Assembly (NCBI RefSeq): GCF_017876155.1
Contig: NZ_JAGINP010000027.1
Coordinates: 1-64,000, forward strand
Length of the DNA stretch: 64,000 nt
Direction: 5' to 3'
Origin: Azospirillum rugosum
Lineage (GTDB): Bacteria > Pseudomonadota > Alphaproteobacteria > Azospirillales > Azospirillaceae
This document shows positions 40,912 through 50,201 of this stretch, piece by piece. The first letter of the stretch is position 1; every line of letters starts with the position of its first letter. Below the pieces are notes generated by a model that saw only the letters and a list, made by a program, of their open reading frames with translations, did no database searches and was not told the DNA's origin. A program made the position numbers and the translations under genes.

Positions 40912-43602
40912 CTACGCGTCCACAACCTCACCCCCGCTCCGCTCCTTCCAGTAATCCGGAATGTCGGTCCGGTAGCGCCGCATCACCAGGTTGGCGAGCA
41001 GCCCCGTCCAGCCGGTCTGGTGCGCAGCACCCAGGCCCTGGCCCGTGTCGGCGTGGAAATACTCGTAGAACAGCAGCAGGTCGCGCCAGTGCGGGTCCTC
41101 ATGGAAGCGCGGCTGGGTGCAATAGACCGGGCGTTGGCCGGTGTCGTCGGTGCGGTAGAGCGATACCAGACGGTCGGCGATCAGCGTCGCGATCTCCTTC
41201 AAGGTCAGTTCCCGGCCGCCGAGGCAGGGCACCGGCACGCGGTAGGCGTCGCCCAGGAAGCGGTGGAACTTCTCGATGGACTGGACCAGCGTGTAGTTCA
41301 CGGGCATCCACACGGGCCCGCGCCAGTTGGAATTGCCGCCGAACAGGCCGGAGTTGGACTCGCCCGGCACATACTCGATCAGCGCCTGCCCGACGCCGGG
41401 CAGGTCGCCCAGGTGCCGGTGCTCCGCGTGGATGCGGCTGACGCTGCGGATGCCGTAGTCGGACAGGAACTGGTCCCGGTCCAGCAGCCGTTGCAGGATG
41501 CGCGGCAGCATCGTGTGGTCGACCAGCGCCAGCAGATGCTCGCCCCGCTCGTTCTCCCAGTCCGGGCAGGCGCAGACGTAGCTGCCCTGAAACTTGCCGC
41601 CCTTGTGTGCGGTCAGCATGCGGCGGAAGCGGGGCACCCGCTCCAGCAGGCGGCGGTCCACCACTTCCGTCGCGAAGAGCGGGATCAGCCCGACCATGGA
41701 ATAGACGTCCACGCGCGAGACCTTGCCGTCCGGACAGACGATCAGGTCCTTGAAGAAGCCGTCCGCGTCGTCCCACAGCGACACCGCGCCCGGCGCATGG
41801 CCGCCGATGGCGTTCGCGATGCTGAGGAACTGCTGGTAAATCTGGATGGCGATGTCCTCATAGTCCGGGTCCTCCGCCGCCAGCTCCAGCGCCATCACGA
41901 CCATGTTCAGGGCGAACATGGCCATCCATCCGGTGGCGTCGGCCTGCTTCAGGCTGTAGCCGGCGGGCAGCGGCTGCGAGCGGTCGAAGACGGAGATGTT
42001 GTCGAGCCCGAGGAAGCCGCCCTCGAACACGTTGTGCCCGTCCGCGTCCTTGCGGTTCACCCACCAGGCGTAGTTCAGCAGCAGCTTGTGGAAGACGCGG
42101 TGCAGGAAATGCGTGTCGCCCTCGCCGCGCTGCACCCGCTCCGCCCGGAAGACCTTCAGCGCGGCCATGGCGTGCACCGGCGGGTTGACGTCGCCAAAGG
42201 CCCATTCATAGGCCGGAATCTGGCCGTTGGGGTGCAGGAAGCGCTCTGACAGCAGCACCTCGATCTGGTCCTTGGCGAAGTCCACGTCCACCAGCGCCAG
42301 TGCCCCGCAATGGTAGGCGAGGTCCCAGGCGGCGAACCACGGATACTCCCAGCTGTCGGGCATGGAGATGACGTCGGACGACTTCAGGTGCTTCCAGGAC
42401 CGGCTGCGGCCCCCCTTGCGGCTGTCCGGCGGGGGCAGCCGGTCGCCGGCCAGCCAGCGCTCCACGTCGTAGTGGAAGAATTGCTTGCACCAGATCATGC
42501 CGGCCAGCGCCTGCCGCAGGATCGGCTTGTCCTCCGCGTCCGCGTCGGGCAGCAGCGCGTTGTAGAAGGCGTCGGCCTCCCGGCTGCGAGCAGCCAGGAC
42601 GGCGGCGGTGCGGGCGAAGGGCTCGGCCAGGGGCGCGGCGGAGAGCACGAGGTCGATGAAGCGCGCCTCCCCCGCCGGCACGTCGAGGACATACCAGGGC
42701 GCGGCCTTGGTGCCCTCCAGCGCCGGGTTGACCGCCCCGGCCTCCCCCTGGATCACGCGGCGATGGACGCTGTCCTTCACATGGGGCGTGGCGTTGGGAA
42801 TGCCCCACAGCCGCTCCGCGTTGCTCTCGTTCTCGGTGAACAGCAGTTCGACCGGGGACGCGCCGTAGAGGTGATAGGCGCCAAGCTCCGGATGCTCCGC
42901 CCGGATCGCCCAGGCGGCGCCGGTCGGCGGGGCGATGGCGCGGAGCTTGGGCCGTTCGCCGTCGTCGGACCAACTCCACGTGTTGCGGAACCACAGGGTG
43001 GGCAGCAGGTGCAGGGTGGCCGGGTCGGGACCGCGGTTCGCGGCCTCGATGCGGATGTGGATTTCGTTCGGGCCGGCCTTGGCGTAGGTGACCTCCACGT
43101 CCCAGCTGCGCCCCCCGTCGAACACGCCACTGTCGAGCAGCCCGAAGGGCGGGTCGGTGCGCCCGCGCATGCGGTTCTCGAAAACCAGCCGGCCGTAGGG
43201 GAACTCGGCCTGCGGGTATTTGTAGAGATAGCGCAGCCAGGAATGGCTCGGCGTGGCGTCGCGGTGGAAGTAGAACTCCTTCACGTCCTCCCCGCGGTTG
43301 CCCTCGTTGCCGGTCAGGCCGAAGGCGCGCTCCTTCAGGATCGGGTCGCGGCCGTTCCACAGGGCGAGCGCGAAGCACAGCCGCTGCTGGTCGTCGCTGA
43401 TGCCGCCCAGCCCGTCCTCGCTCCAGCGGTAGGCGCGGGACCGCGCCTGGTCGTGGCTGAAATCCTCCCAGGCGGTGCCGTGGGGGCTGTAGTCCTCGCG
43501 CACCGTGCCCCAGGCCCGTTCCGACAGGTAGGGTCCCCACAAGCGCCAGTTCTCGGTGCCGGAGCGCTGGGATTCGAGCCGTTGCCGTTCTGCGTTTCGC
43601 AT
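40912..43602 (-). CDS. GH63-type / MGH1-like glycoside hydrolase (alpha-glucosidase)
   Basis: This 896-aa protein is built of an N-terminal beta region and a C-terminal (alpha/alpha)6 barrel. Motifs of MGH1-like GH63 hydrolases include FEGGFLGLDNISVFDRSQPL, SLWDDADGFFKDLI and NSNWRGPVWMPVNY near the end. GH63 members hydrolyse mannosylglycerate, glucosylglycerate or related alpha-glucosides in bacteria. The N-terminus has no signal peptide, so it is cytoplasmic. The start ATG 43602 follows a ggagga-type site. No transporter or other sugar gene is beside it; the next gene upstream on the same strand is the DoxX-NDH-2 fusion, 71 bases away. Confidence 0.85.
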   Translation of the reverse strand: MRNAERQRLESQRSGTENWRLWGPYLSERAWGTVREDYSPHGTAWEDFSHDQARSRAYRWSEDGLGGISDDQQRLCFALALWNGRDPILKERAFGLTGNEGNRGEDVKEFYFHRDATPSHSWLRYLYKYPQAEFPYGRLVFENRMRGRTDPPFGLLDSGVFDGGRSWDVEVTYAKAGPNEIHIRIEAANRGPDPATLHLLPTLWFRNTWSWSDDGERPKLRAIAPPTGAAWAIRAEHPELGAYHLYGASPVELLFTENESNAERLWGIPNATPHVKDSVHRRVIQGEAGAVNPALEGTKAAPWYVLDVPAGEARFIDLVLSAAPLAEPFARTAAVLAARSREADAFYNALLPDADAEDKPILRQALAGMIWCKQFFHYDVERWLAGDRLPPPDSRKGGRSRSWKHLKSSDVISMPDSWEYPWFAAWDLAYHCGALALVDVDFAKDQIEVLLSERFLHPNGQIPAYEWAFGDVNPPVHAMAALKVFRAERVQRGEGDTHFLHRVFHKLLLNYAWWVNRKDADGHNVFEGGFLGLDNISVFDRSQPLPAGYSLKQADATGWMAMFALNMVVMALELAAEDPDYEDIAIQIYQQFLSIANAIGGHAPGAVSLWDDADGFFKDLIVCPDGKVSRVDVYSMVGLIPLFATEVVDRRLLERVPRFRRMLTAHKGGKFQGSYVCACPDWENERGEHLLALVDHTMLPRILQRLLDRDQFLSDYGIRSVSRIHAEHRHLGDLPGVGQALIEYVPGESNSGLFGGNSNWRGPVWMPVNYTLVQSIEKFHRFLGDAYRVPVPCLGGRELTLKEIATLIADRLVSLYRTDDTGQRPVYCTQPRFHEDPHWRDLLLFYEYFHADTGQGLGAAHQTGWTGLLANLVMRRYRTDIPDYWKERSGGEVVDA

Positions 43603-43673
43603 GGTTCAGATCCTCCCGTTCGATGGTTTCTCTGGCTTGGGCGAGCGCTGCGTCGGTCAGGTGGCCTTCCACT

Positions 43674-45764
43674 CTATGAGGCGCGTTCGAGCGCGGGGGC
43701 GGTCGGGGCGGCGGCACGAGTGGGCACCCGATCGATCGGGCCGGTGATCAGGCGGGTCCCCTGGCGCAAGGTCAGGTAGGCCCAGAACCACTCCACGGCC
43801 ACACCCAGCCGGTTGCGCATGCCTGACAGGAACAGCACGTGCACCACGCCCCACAGCCACCAGGCGGCGGCCCCGGTCAGGCGGACCCGGCCGAAGTCGG
43901 CGACCGCCGCCTTGCGCCCGATGGTGGCGAGGCTGCCCGCGTGGCGGTAGCGGAAGGGCGCCGGGGCGGGCCGGCCCTCCAGCCGGGCGCGGATGACGGC
44001 GGCGACATGGGCGCCGCCCTGCTTGGCCGCCGGGGCGAGGCCGGGCACCGGCTGGCCGTCCCAGCCGTGGCTGAGCGCCGTGTCGCCGATGGCGAAGACC
44101 TCCGGCAATCCGGGCACCGACAGGTCGGGGGCGACCGGCACCCGGCCGGCGCGGTCGGCCGCCACACCCAGCCAGCGCGCGGCGGGCGACGCGACGACCC
44201 CGGCCGCCCAGAAGACGGTGCGCGCCGCGATGCGCGTGCCGGAGACGGTCACGCCGCCTTCGTCCACCGCCTCCACAGCACGTCCGGTCAGCAGGGTGAC
44301 GCCCAGCGATTCCAGGGACGCGGCGGCCTCGGCGGACAGCGGTTCCGGGAAGGTGGGCAGGATGCGCGGGGCGGACTGCACCAGCAGGACGCGCGCCTCG
44401 GCCGGGTCGATGGCGCGGAATTCACCCGCCAGCCCGTGGCGGGCCAGTTCGGCGATGGCGCCGGCCAACTCCACGCCCGTGGGCCCGCCGCCGACCACCA
44501 CGAAAGTCAGGAAGGCGCGGCGCAGGTCCGGGTCGTCGCTGTTCTCCGCCTCCTCGAAGGCCAGCAGCAGACGGCGGCGAATCTCCGTGGCGTCCTCGAC
44601 CTTCTTCAGGCCGGGGGCGAAGGGCTCCCACTCCTCGCGGCCGAAATAACCGTGCCGGGCACCGGTGGCGAGCACGAGATGGTCGTAGGGGACCGCGCGC
44701 CCGTCCTCCAGCCGCACCGCGCGGGCGTCGGTGTCCACCCCGACCACGCGGCCGAGCAGGACCCGGGCGTTCGCCTGGTCGCGCAGCAGGCTGCGGATCG
44801 GCGTGGCGATGTCGGCGGGCGACAGGCTGGCGGTCGCCACCTGGTAGAGCAGTGGCTGGAACAGGTGGTGGTTGCGCCGGTCGATCAGCGTCACCCGGCA
44901 GGAGGCTTGCGCCAGCCCCCGCACCGCCGCCAGCCCGCCGAACCCGCCGCCGACCACGACCACGCGCGGCGCGTCCTCCGGCAGCGGCGGCGTGATTCCG
45001 GCCAGCCGTGGCCAGCGGCGGGCGATGGCGTGGGACATGAGACGGTCAAGCGACAGAGGCCCCGGCCCGAACACGGCGATCACACTCAGCATCAGGGGCC
45101 AGGAGAGGGTCGCGACGACCGGCATCAGCCCGATCAGCGACAGCGCCACCAGCCGCGTGCCCAAGCCGACGGACAGAAGAAGCGCTCCCACGATTCCGGC
45201 CGGGTGGCCGGAGCGCAGGACGATGCCCGCGACCAGCAACCTCAGCGCCCATTGGACCAGCGGCCCGCCAAGGCGGGTGATGGACCCCAGAAGGCGCGCC
45301 GCCGGCTTGGCGAAGGGCAGGGCGCTGCCGGGCAAGCCGCGCGCCAGACTCTGGTCCAGCGACAGCGGCCCGGCGCCCATGACCACCAGCCACGCCAGCA
45401 GCGCCGCCTGCACGAGGTGCGCGTCCAGCGGCCGGTAGGCGAATTGCGCGACCAGCACGAGCGCCAGCATCGGCAAGGCCGCAAAGCGCGTGGCGAGGCC
45501 GAGCACCAGCAGCGGCGGGCACAGCAACTCGACCCCCGCGCCGACCCAGGCAGCGGTCACTGGGCTGAGCCACGACACCGGGTATTCGTATTGGGCGAGG
45601 TAGAGCGCCTGGTCCCAGTCGTGCAGCTTGACGATGCCCGACACCCAGAAGGCCTGCGCCAGCCACAGCCGGACGGCGAAGTCCAGCGCCGGCCCGGCGG
45701 CCCGTTGCGCGACGTGCAGCGCGTCGCGCGCTGCGATGGAAGCGCGGAGAAGGCGGTCGGTCAT
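43674..45764 (-). CDS. Fusion of two DoxX-like membrane domains with a type II NADH dehydrogenase
   Basis: This 696-aa protein has a first DoxX-like unit at residues 1-130 (VRLWLAQAFWVSGIVKLHDW). A second four-helix unit follows to about 255, ending VFGPGPLSLDRLM. The C-terminal 430 residues are an NDH-2 enzyme with FAD-binding VVVVGGGFGGLAAVRGL, NADH-binding FVVVGGGPTGVELAGAIAEL and FAIGDTALS. NDH-2 enzymes transfer electrons from NADH to quinone without proton pumping. Attaching it to DoxX modules ties it to the membrane and perhaps to thiol-redox chemistry. The start ATG overlaps the GMC gene stop (ATGA). Confidence 0.85.
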   Translation of the reverse strand: MTDRLLRASIAARDALHVAQRAAGPALDFAVRLWLAQAFWVSGIVKLHDWDQALYLAQYEYPVSWLSPVTAAWVGAGVELLCPPLLVLGLATRFAALPMLALVLVAQFAYRPLDAHLVQAALLAWLVVMGAGPLSLDQSLARGLPGSALPFAKPAARLLGSITRLGGPLVQWALRLLVAGIVLRSGHPAGIVGALLLSVGLGTRLVALSLIGLMPVVATLSWPLMLSVIAVFGPGPLSLDRLMSHAIARRWPRLAGITPPLPEDAPRVVVVGGGFGGLAAVRGLAQASCRVTLIDRRNHHLFQPLLYQVATASLSPADIATPIRSLLRDQANARVLLGRVVGVDTDARAVRLEDGRAVPYDHLVLATGARHGYFGREEWEPFAPGLKKVEDATEIRRRLLLAFEEAENSDDPDLRRAFLTFVVVGGGPTGVELAGAIAELARHGLAGEFRAIDPAEARVLLVQSAPRILPTFPEPLSAEAAASLESLGVTLLTGRAVEAVDEGGVTVSGTRIAARTVFWAAGVVASPAARWLGVAADRAGRVPVAPDLSVPGLPEVFAIGDTALSHGWDGQPVPGLAPAAKQGGAHVAAVIRARLEGRPAPAPFRYRHAGSLATIGRKAAVADFGRVRLTGAAAWWLWGVVHVLFLSGMRNRLGVAVEWFWAYLTLRQGTRLITGPIDRVPTRAAAPTAPALERAS

Positions 45765-47353
45765 GCCACACCCCCCGCAGCATGGAGCCGTTCGATCAGG
45801 TGGTCGCCGACGCGCAGCGCGTTGGCGATGATGGTCAGGGTCGGGTTCACCGCGGCGCTGCTCGGGAAGAAGCTCGCGTCCACGACGTAGAGGTTGTCGA
45901 GGTCGTGGGCCTTGCAGGTCACGTCCAGCGCCGACGTCTCCGGGTCGTGGCCGAAGCGGATGGTGCCGTTCTGGTGGCCGGTGCCGGCGATGGGGATGCG
46001 CTTGCCGAAATAGGCTTCGCGCGGGATCAGCGTGCGCTCGCAGCCGATGTGGCGCAGCAGCTGCTTCAGCTTGGCGGTCAGCCGGTCGTGCGCCTCGACG
46101 TTGTTGGGCGTGTAGCGCAGGGTGATGCGCCCGTCGCGGCCGACCTCCACGCGGTTGTCGGGATCGGGCAGGTCCTCCGACGTCAGCCAGAAGTCCAGCG
46201 CGTGGGAAGCGAAGCGTTCCGCCGCACCGGCGGGCAGAAGGCCGTGGCTTTCCGCGGAGACCATCGCCGCGTCGGTCTTGCCCAGCATCTGGATGTGGCC
46301 GAGCGGGAAGTCCCAGTCGTCGGCGCCGAAATAGAAATCGTTGAGCCCCAGCGTCTTCTGGAAGTGCGTCGGGTTCGGCCGCCGCGACACGGCGATCAGG
46401 GCGGAGTTCAGGTGGCACATGTAATGCCGCCCGACCACCCCCGACCGGTTGGCGAGCCCGCCCGGATGCCGGTCGCTGGCGGAGCGCAGCAGGAGTGCGG
46501 CGGAGTTGATGGCCCCACAGGACACCACGACGATGTCAGCCCGGTGCGTTTCCTCAACGCCGTCGCGGCGGACCACCACGCCGGTGACCTCCCGCCCCGA
46601 TGGGCTGGTTTCCAGCCGGTCCACATAGGCACCGGTCAGCAGCGTGACGTTCGGGTGCTCCAGCGCCGGGGCGACGCAGGTGACGTGTGCGTCGGCCTTG
46701 GCCTGGACGAGGCATGGGAAGCCGTCGCAGGTGGAACAGCGCACGCAGGCGCTGCGGTGGGGGGCGGATTCGTCCAGGCGGATGCCGACCGGCAGGGGGA
46801 AGGGGCGCTGGCCGGCGCGTTTCAGGTCGTCGAACAGCGCCTGGATGCGCGGCTCGTGGCTGACCGGCGGGTGCGGGTAGGGATCGTCGCAGGGTGGCTC
46901 GGTCGGGTCGGTGCCGCGCTCCCCATGCACGGAATAGAGCCGTTCCGCCCGCGTGTAGTAGGGGGCGAGGTCAGCGTAGGAGATCGGCCAGGGCGGGGAG
47001 ATGCCGGCTTTGTGGTGCAGCGGGCCGAAGTCCTGCTCCCGCAGGCGGAACAGCACGGCGCCGTAGAACTTCGTGTTGCCGCCCACGCAATAGTGGATGC
47101 CGGGGTGGAAGGGGCGGCCGTCCTTGTCGTACCAGGTTTCCGGCGCCTTGTACTTGCCCTCCACCACCACGGCGCGGGAGTCCCAGTTGTCGCGCTCGCG
47201 GGGCAGATGCTCGCCGCGCTCCAGCAGCAGGATCCGCTTGCCGGTCGGGGCGAGGTGATGGGCCAGCGTTCCCCCGCCGGCGCCCGAGCCGATGATGATC
47301 ACGTCATACCGGTTCGTGGGCATGGGGTCTCTGGACATGTGGTCTGTGGACAT
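45761..47353 (-). CDS. GMC-family FAD oxidoreductase
   Basis: This 530-aa protein has an N-terminal Rossmann motif DVIIIGSGAGGGTLAHHLAP (residues 17-36). It also has the GMC signature HYCVGGNTKFYGAVLFRLRE and a C-terminal NPTLTIIANALRVGDHLI that fits the catalytic His/Asn region. The second His is replaced in the local TGHQNGTIRFG loop. Cys pairs (SACVRCSTCDGFPC) lie in the middle. GMC enzymes oxidise alcohols or sugars. The start ATG 47353 follows a very good agggaggag site. It is translationally coupled to the DoxX-NDH-2 fusion, suggesting that electrons pass to the quinone pool. The substrate is unknown. Confidence 0.85.
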   Translation of the reverse strand: MSTDHMSRDPMPTNRYDVIIIGSGAGGGTLAHHLAPTGKRILLLERGEHLPRERDNWDSRAVVVEGKYKAPETWYDKDGRPFHPGIHYCVGGNTKFYGAVLFRLREQDFGPLHHKAGISPPWPISYADLAPYYTRAERLYSVHGERGTDPTEPPCDDPYPHPPVSHEPRIQALFDDLKRAGQRPFPLPVGIRLDESAPHRSACVRCSTCDGFPCLVQAKADAHVTCVAPALEHPNVTLLTGAYVDRLETSPSGREVTGVVVRRDGVEETHRADIVVVSCGAINSAALLLRSASDRHPGGLANRSGVVGRHYMCHLNSALIAVSRRPNPTHFQKTLGLNDFYFGADDWDFPLGHIQMLGKTDAAMVSAESHGLLPAGAAERFASHALDFWLTSEDLPDPDNRVEVGRDGRITLRYTPNNVEAHDRLTAKLKQLLRHIGCERTLIPREAYFGKRIPIAGTGHQNGTIRFGHDPETSALDVTCKAHDLDNLYVVDASFFPSSAAVNPTLTIIANALRVGDHLIERLHAAGGVA

Positions 47354-47371
47354 GCACTCCTCCCTGTTCGC

Positions 47372-48220
47372 TCAGCCTCCGGCTTCGAAGCCGGGGTAGA
47401 GGGTCATGCCGCCGTCCACGAACAGCGTCGTGCCGGTGATGTAGTCGGCGGCGTCGCTGGCCAGCCAGACCACGGCGTGGGCGATGTCCTCCGGCTCCCC
47501 GATGCGCTTGGCCGGGATCAGCTTCAGAAGCTTCGCGTGGGCCTCCGGCGTTTCCCACGCCGCGCGGTTGATGGGGGTGCGGATGGCGCCCGGCGCCACG
47601 CCGACGACCCTGATACGGTCCGCCGCCAATTCCTGCGCCAGCGTCTTCATCATCAGCATCACGCCGCCCTTGCTGGCCGCGTAGTTGACGTGCCCGGCCC
47701 AGGGGATCACCTCGTGGACGGAGCTGACGCAGACGATCTTGCCCAGCGCCCGCGACACCTCCGGCCGGAAGCCCTGCCGCTTGAAGGCGCGGACGGCGGC
47801 GCGGGCGCACAGGAACTGGCCGGTCAGGTTGACGTCGACCACCGTGCTCCACTGCTCCAGCGTCATCGCCTCCAAGGGCGCGTCCCGCTGCAGGCCGGCG
47901 TTGTTGACGAGGATGTCCAGCCCGCCGAAGGCGTCCACGGCGCGGGCGAACATCGCCTCCACCTGCTCCTCCCGCGACACGTCCGCCTTGACCGCCAGGG
48001 CGCGGGCGCCGAAGCCGCGGATGCTCTCCGCCACGCTGTCGGCCGCCTCGCCGCCGGAGACGTAGTTGACGACGACGTCCGCCCCGGCCTCGCCCAGGGC
48101 CAGCGCGATCGCGCGCCCGATGCCGGAGTTGCCGCCGGTCACCAGCGCCCGCTGCCCGGCGAGCGGACGCAGTTTCCCTGTCGCCGGCCCGCGCAGGGCC
48201 AGCCCGAAATCGTCTTCCAT
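47372..48220 (-). CDS. SDR oxidoreductase, glucose 1-dehydrogenase-like
   Basis: This 282-aa protein is a classical short-chain dehydrogenase with cofactor motif TGGNSGIG (near residues 29-36), NNAG, a catalytic Ser in IVCVSSVHEVI and YAASK. It ends TTLFVDGGMTLYPGF. The N-terminal 20 residues before the Rossmann fold fit the larger SDR members annotated as glucose or gluconate dehydrogenases. The gene lies 18 bases upstream of the GMC oxidoreductase start in the same direction. The two may work on the same sugar or polyol, an inference from proximity. Confidence 0.85.
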   Translation of the reverse strand: MEDDFGLALRGPATGKLRPLAGQRALVTGGNSGIGRAIALALGEAGADVVVNYVSGGEAADSVAESIRGFGARALAVKADVSREEQVEAMFARAVDAFGGLDILVNNAGLQRDAPLEAMTLEQWSTVVDVNLTGQFLCARAAVRAFKRQGFRPEVSRALGKIVCVSSVHEVIPWAGHVNYAASKGGVMLMMKTLAQELAADRIRVVGVAPGAIRTPINRAAWETPEAHAKLLKLIPAKRIGEPEDIAHAVVWLASDAADYITGTTLFVDGGMTLYPGFEAGG

Positions 48221-48249
48221 GTCTCTCTTCCTTTGGGGTTAAGCGGCTG

Positions 48250-48366
48250 TCACAGCAGCCACGTGGCCGGCGAGACCACCGCCAGAAGCACGAAGACCAC
48301 GGCGGCCTCGCGCTCGGCCTTCGACCAGCGGGCCCAATCGCGGGCGAAACTGCGCAGGATGCTCAT
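48250..48366 (-). CDS. Small membrane peptide, 38 aa
   Basis: Translation from ATG 48366 gives MSILRSFARDWARWSKAERE followed by a single hydrophobic helix AAVVFVLLAVVSPATWLL. The start is preceded by a perfect aggagg site seven bases away. The length and the amphipathic-then-hydrophobic layout resemble small stress or respiratory membrane peptides. It sits just before the SDR-GMC-NDH-2 genes on the same strand, probably as the first gene of that operon. No family is recognised. Confidence 0.6.
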   Translation of the reverse strand: MSILRSFARDWARWSKAEREAAVVFVLLAVVSPATWLL

Positions 48367-48504
48367 GACGCCCTCCTGTGGCGGCCATTCGTCATGCCTG
48401 CAGGGTAGGACGGGGAGGGCGCCGTTGTGAAATCGCCTTGGTCAATGGGTTCGATGCAGGGCGGCTATGCCCATGCCCGGCCTCTATCGCGACCATACCG
48501 CCGA

Positions 48505-48524
48505 TCGATGCGACGTCGCATCGA
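48505..48524. promoter_or_regulatory. Perfect 20-bp palindrome upstream of the gamma-glutamyltransferase gene
   Basis: TCGATGCGACGTCGCATCGA is fully self-complementary with no loop. It lies 69 bases before the ggt-like ATG at 48593 and 138 bases before the divergent small peptide, so it could be an operator for either. Symmetric operators of this length are typical of TetR- or GntR-type dimers. No such regulator gene is adjacent. Confidence 0.5.
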
Positions 48525-48592
48525 AAGGGATGACCGATGGGGCTGATCGGTTATCATGCCGGCACACGGAATCGACGCGTTAGGGCTCCATC

Positions 48593-50182
48593 ATGTTGAA
48601 TACGCCGCGTAGCCGCCGGGGCATGGTCACCTCCCCGCACCACCTCGCCAGCCAGGCGGGCCTGCACGTCCTGCGGGACGGCGGCACCGCGATCGAGGCG
48701 GCCGTCGCCACGGCGGCGGCCCTGGCGGTGGTCTACCCGCACATGACCGGCATCGGCGGCGACGGATTCTGGCTGATCGCCGAGCCGGGGCGGGAACCGG
48801 TCGCCATCGACGCCTGCGGCGGCGCCGGCCATGCGGTGTCGCTGGACCTCTACCGCCGCCATGGGCACGCGACGGTGCCCTGGCGCGGGCCGCTGGCCGC
48901 CAACACCGTGGCCGGCACCATCGACGGCTGGCGCGAGGCGCTGGCCATCAGCGCGCGCTGGGCGAATCCGCTGCCGCTCGCCCGCATCCTGGAGGAGGCC
49001 GTCGCCCACGCCGAGGGCGGCATCCCGGTGACTGCGAGCCAGGAGGCGCTGACCCGCGAGAAGCTGCCGGAGCTGAAGGACGTGCCGGGCTACGCCGACA
49101 CCTTCCTGACGGGCGGGGAGCCGCCGCGCGAGGGCAGCCTCCTGAAGCAGGCGGCGCTCGGCCGGACGCTGCGGCGGCTGGCCGCGGAGGGGCTGGACAG
49201 CTTCTACCAGGGGCCGCTCGCCGCCAGCATCGCCGCCGACCTGGAACGCGCCGGCAGCCCGATCACGGTGGCCGACCTTGCCAAGCACGCGGCGCGTCCG
49301 CGCACGCCGCTGTCGGTCGGCATCCGCGGCGCCCGGCTGTTCAACCACCCGCCGCCCTCGCAGGGGCTGGCCTCCTTGATGATCCTCGCCCTGTTCGACC
49401 GGCTGGGCGTGACGGAGGCGGAGGGCTTCGCCCACATCCACGGGCTGGTCGAGGCGACCAAGCAGGCCTTCCTGGTGCGCGACCGCGACGTCGGCGATCC
49501 CGCCTTCATGGCCGCCGAGGCGCAAAGCTACCTGGACGCCGGGCTGCTTGACGATCTCGCGGCGCGCATCGACCCGGCCCGCGCCCTGCCCTGGCCCTAT
49601 GTGGCGCAGCCCGGGGACACGGTGTGGCTCGGCGTCGTGGACGGGCAGGGCCGCGCCGTCAGCATGATCCAGAGCGTCTATTTCGAGTTCGGGTCCGGCG
49701 TCGTGCTGCCGGACACGGGGATCACCTGGCAGAACCGCGGCGCCTCCTTCCGGCTGGAGGAGGACGGCTGGAACGCGCTGTCGCCCGGCCGCAAGCCCTT
49801 CCACACGCTGAACCCGGCCTTCGCCCGCTTCGACGACGGCCGCAGCATGGTCTACGGCACCATGGGCGGGGAGGGGCAGCCGCAGACGCAGGCCGCCGTC
49901 TTCTCCCGCTACGCCATGTTCGGCCAGGGACTCCAGGCCGCGGTGACGGCGCCGCGCTGGCTGCTCGGCAAGACCTGGGGCGACGCCAGCGTCTCGCTGA
50001 AGCTGGAAAGCCGCTTCGACCCCGCCCTGGTCGCCGCGCTGCGCGACGCCGGGCACGAGGTCGAGATCCTGGAGCCCTTCACCAGCACCATGGGCCACGC
50101 GGGCGCCATCGTCCGCCACCCCGACGGGACACTGGAAGGGGCGACCGACCCCCGGAGCGACGGCGCGGTTGCCGCCTGGTGA
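48593..50182 (+). CDS. Gamma-glutamyltransferase-family hydrolase, HpxW (oxamate amidohydrolase)-like
   Basis: This 529-aa Ntn-hydrolase precursor has N-terminal segments RGMVTSPHHLASQAG and GGTAIEAAVATAAALAVVYPH. The autocatalytic Thr of the small subunit is in GDTVWLGVVDGQGRAVS (about residue 343), followed by SVYFEFGSGVVLPDTGITWQ and NPAFARFDDG. In true glutamyltransferases the nucleophile is followed by Thr-His; the DTVW form matches HpxW-type amidohydrolases better. No signal peptide is seen, so a cytoplasmic location is likely. It is convergent with a LysR gene and a 20-bp palindrome lies upstream. Oxamate or another amide may be the substrate, which I cannot confirm. Confidence 0.8.
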   Translation: MLNTPRSRRGMVTSPHHLASQAGLHVLRDGGTAIEAAVATAAALAVVYPHMTGIGGDGFWLIAEPGREPVAIDACGGAGHAVSLDLYRRHGHATVPWRGPLAANTVAGTIDGWREALAISARWANPLPLARILEEAVAHAEGGIPVTASQEALTREKLPELKDVPGYADTFLTGGEPPREGSLLKQAALGRTLRRLAAEGLDSFYQGPLAASIAADLERAGSPITVADLAKHAARPRTPLSVGIRGARLFNHPPPSQGLASLMILALFDRLGVTEAEGFAHIHGLVEATKQAFLVRDRDVGDPAFMAAEAQSYLDAGLLDDLAARIDPARALPWPYVAQPGDTVWLGVVDGQGRAVSMIQSVYFEFGSGVVLPDTGITWQNRGASFRLEEDGWNALSPGRKPFHTLNPAFARFDDGRSMVYGTMGGEGQPQTQAAVFSRYAMFGQGLQAAVTAPRWLLGKTWGDASVSLKLESRFDPALVAALRDAGHEVEILEPFTSTMGHAGAIVRHPDGTLEGATDPRSDGAVAAW

Positions 50183-50201
50183 CACGCGGCGGCGGACGCG
50201 G

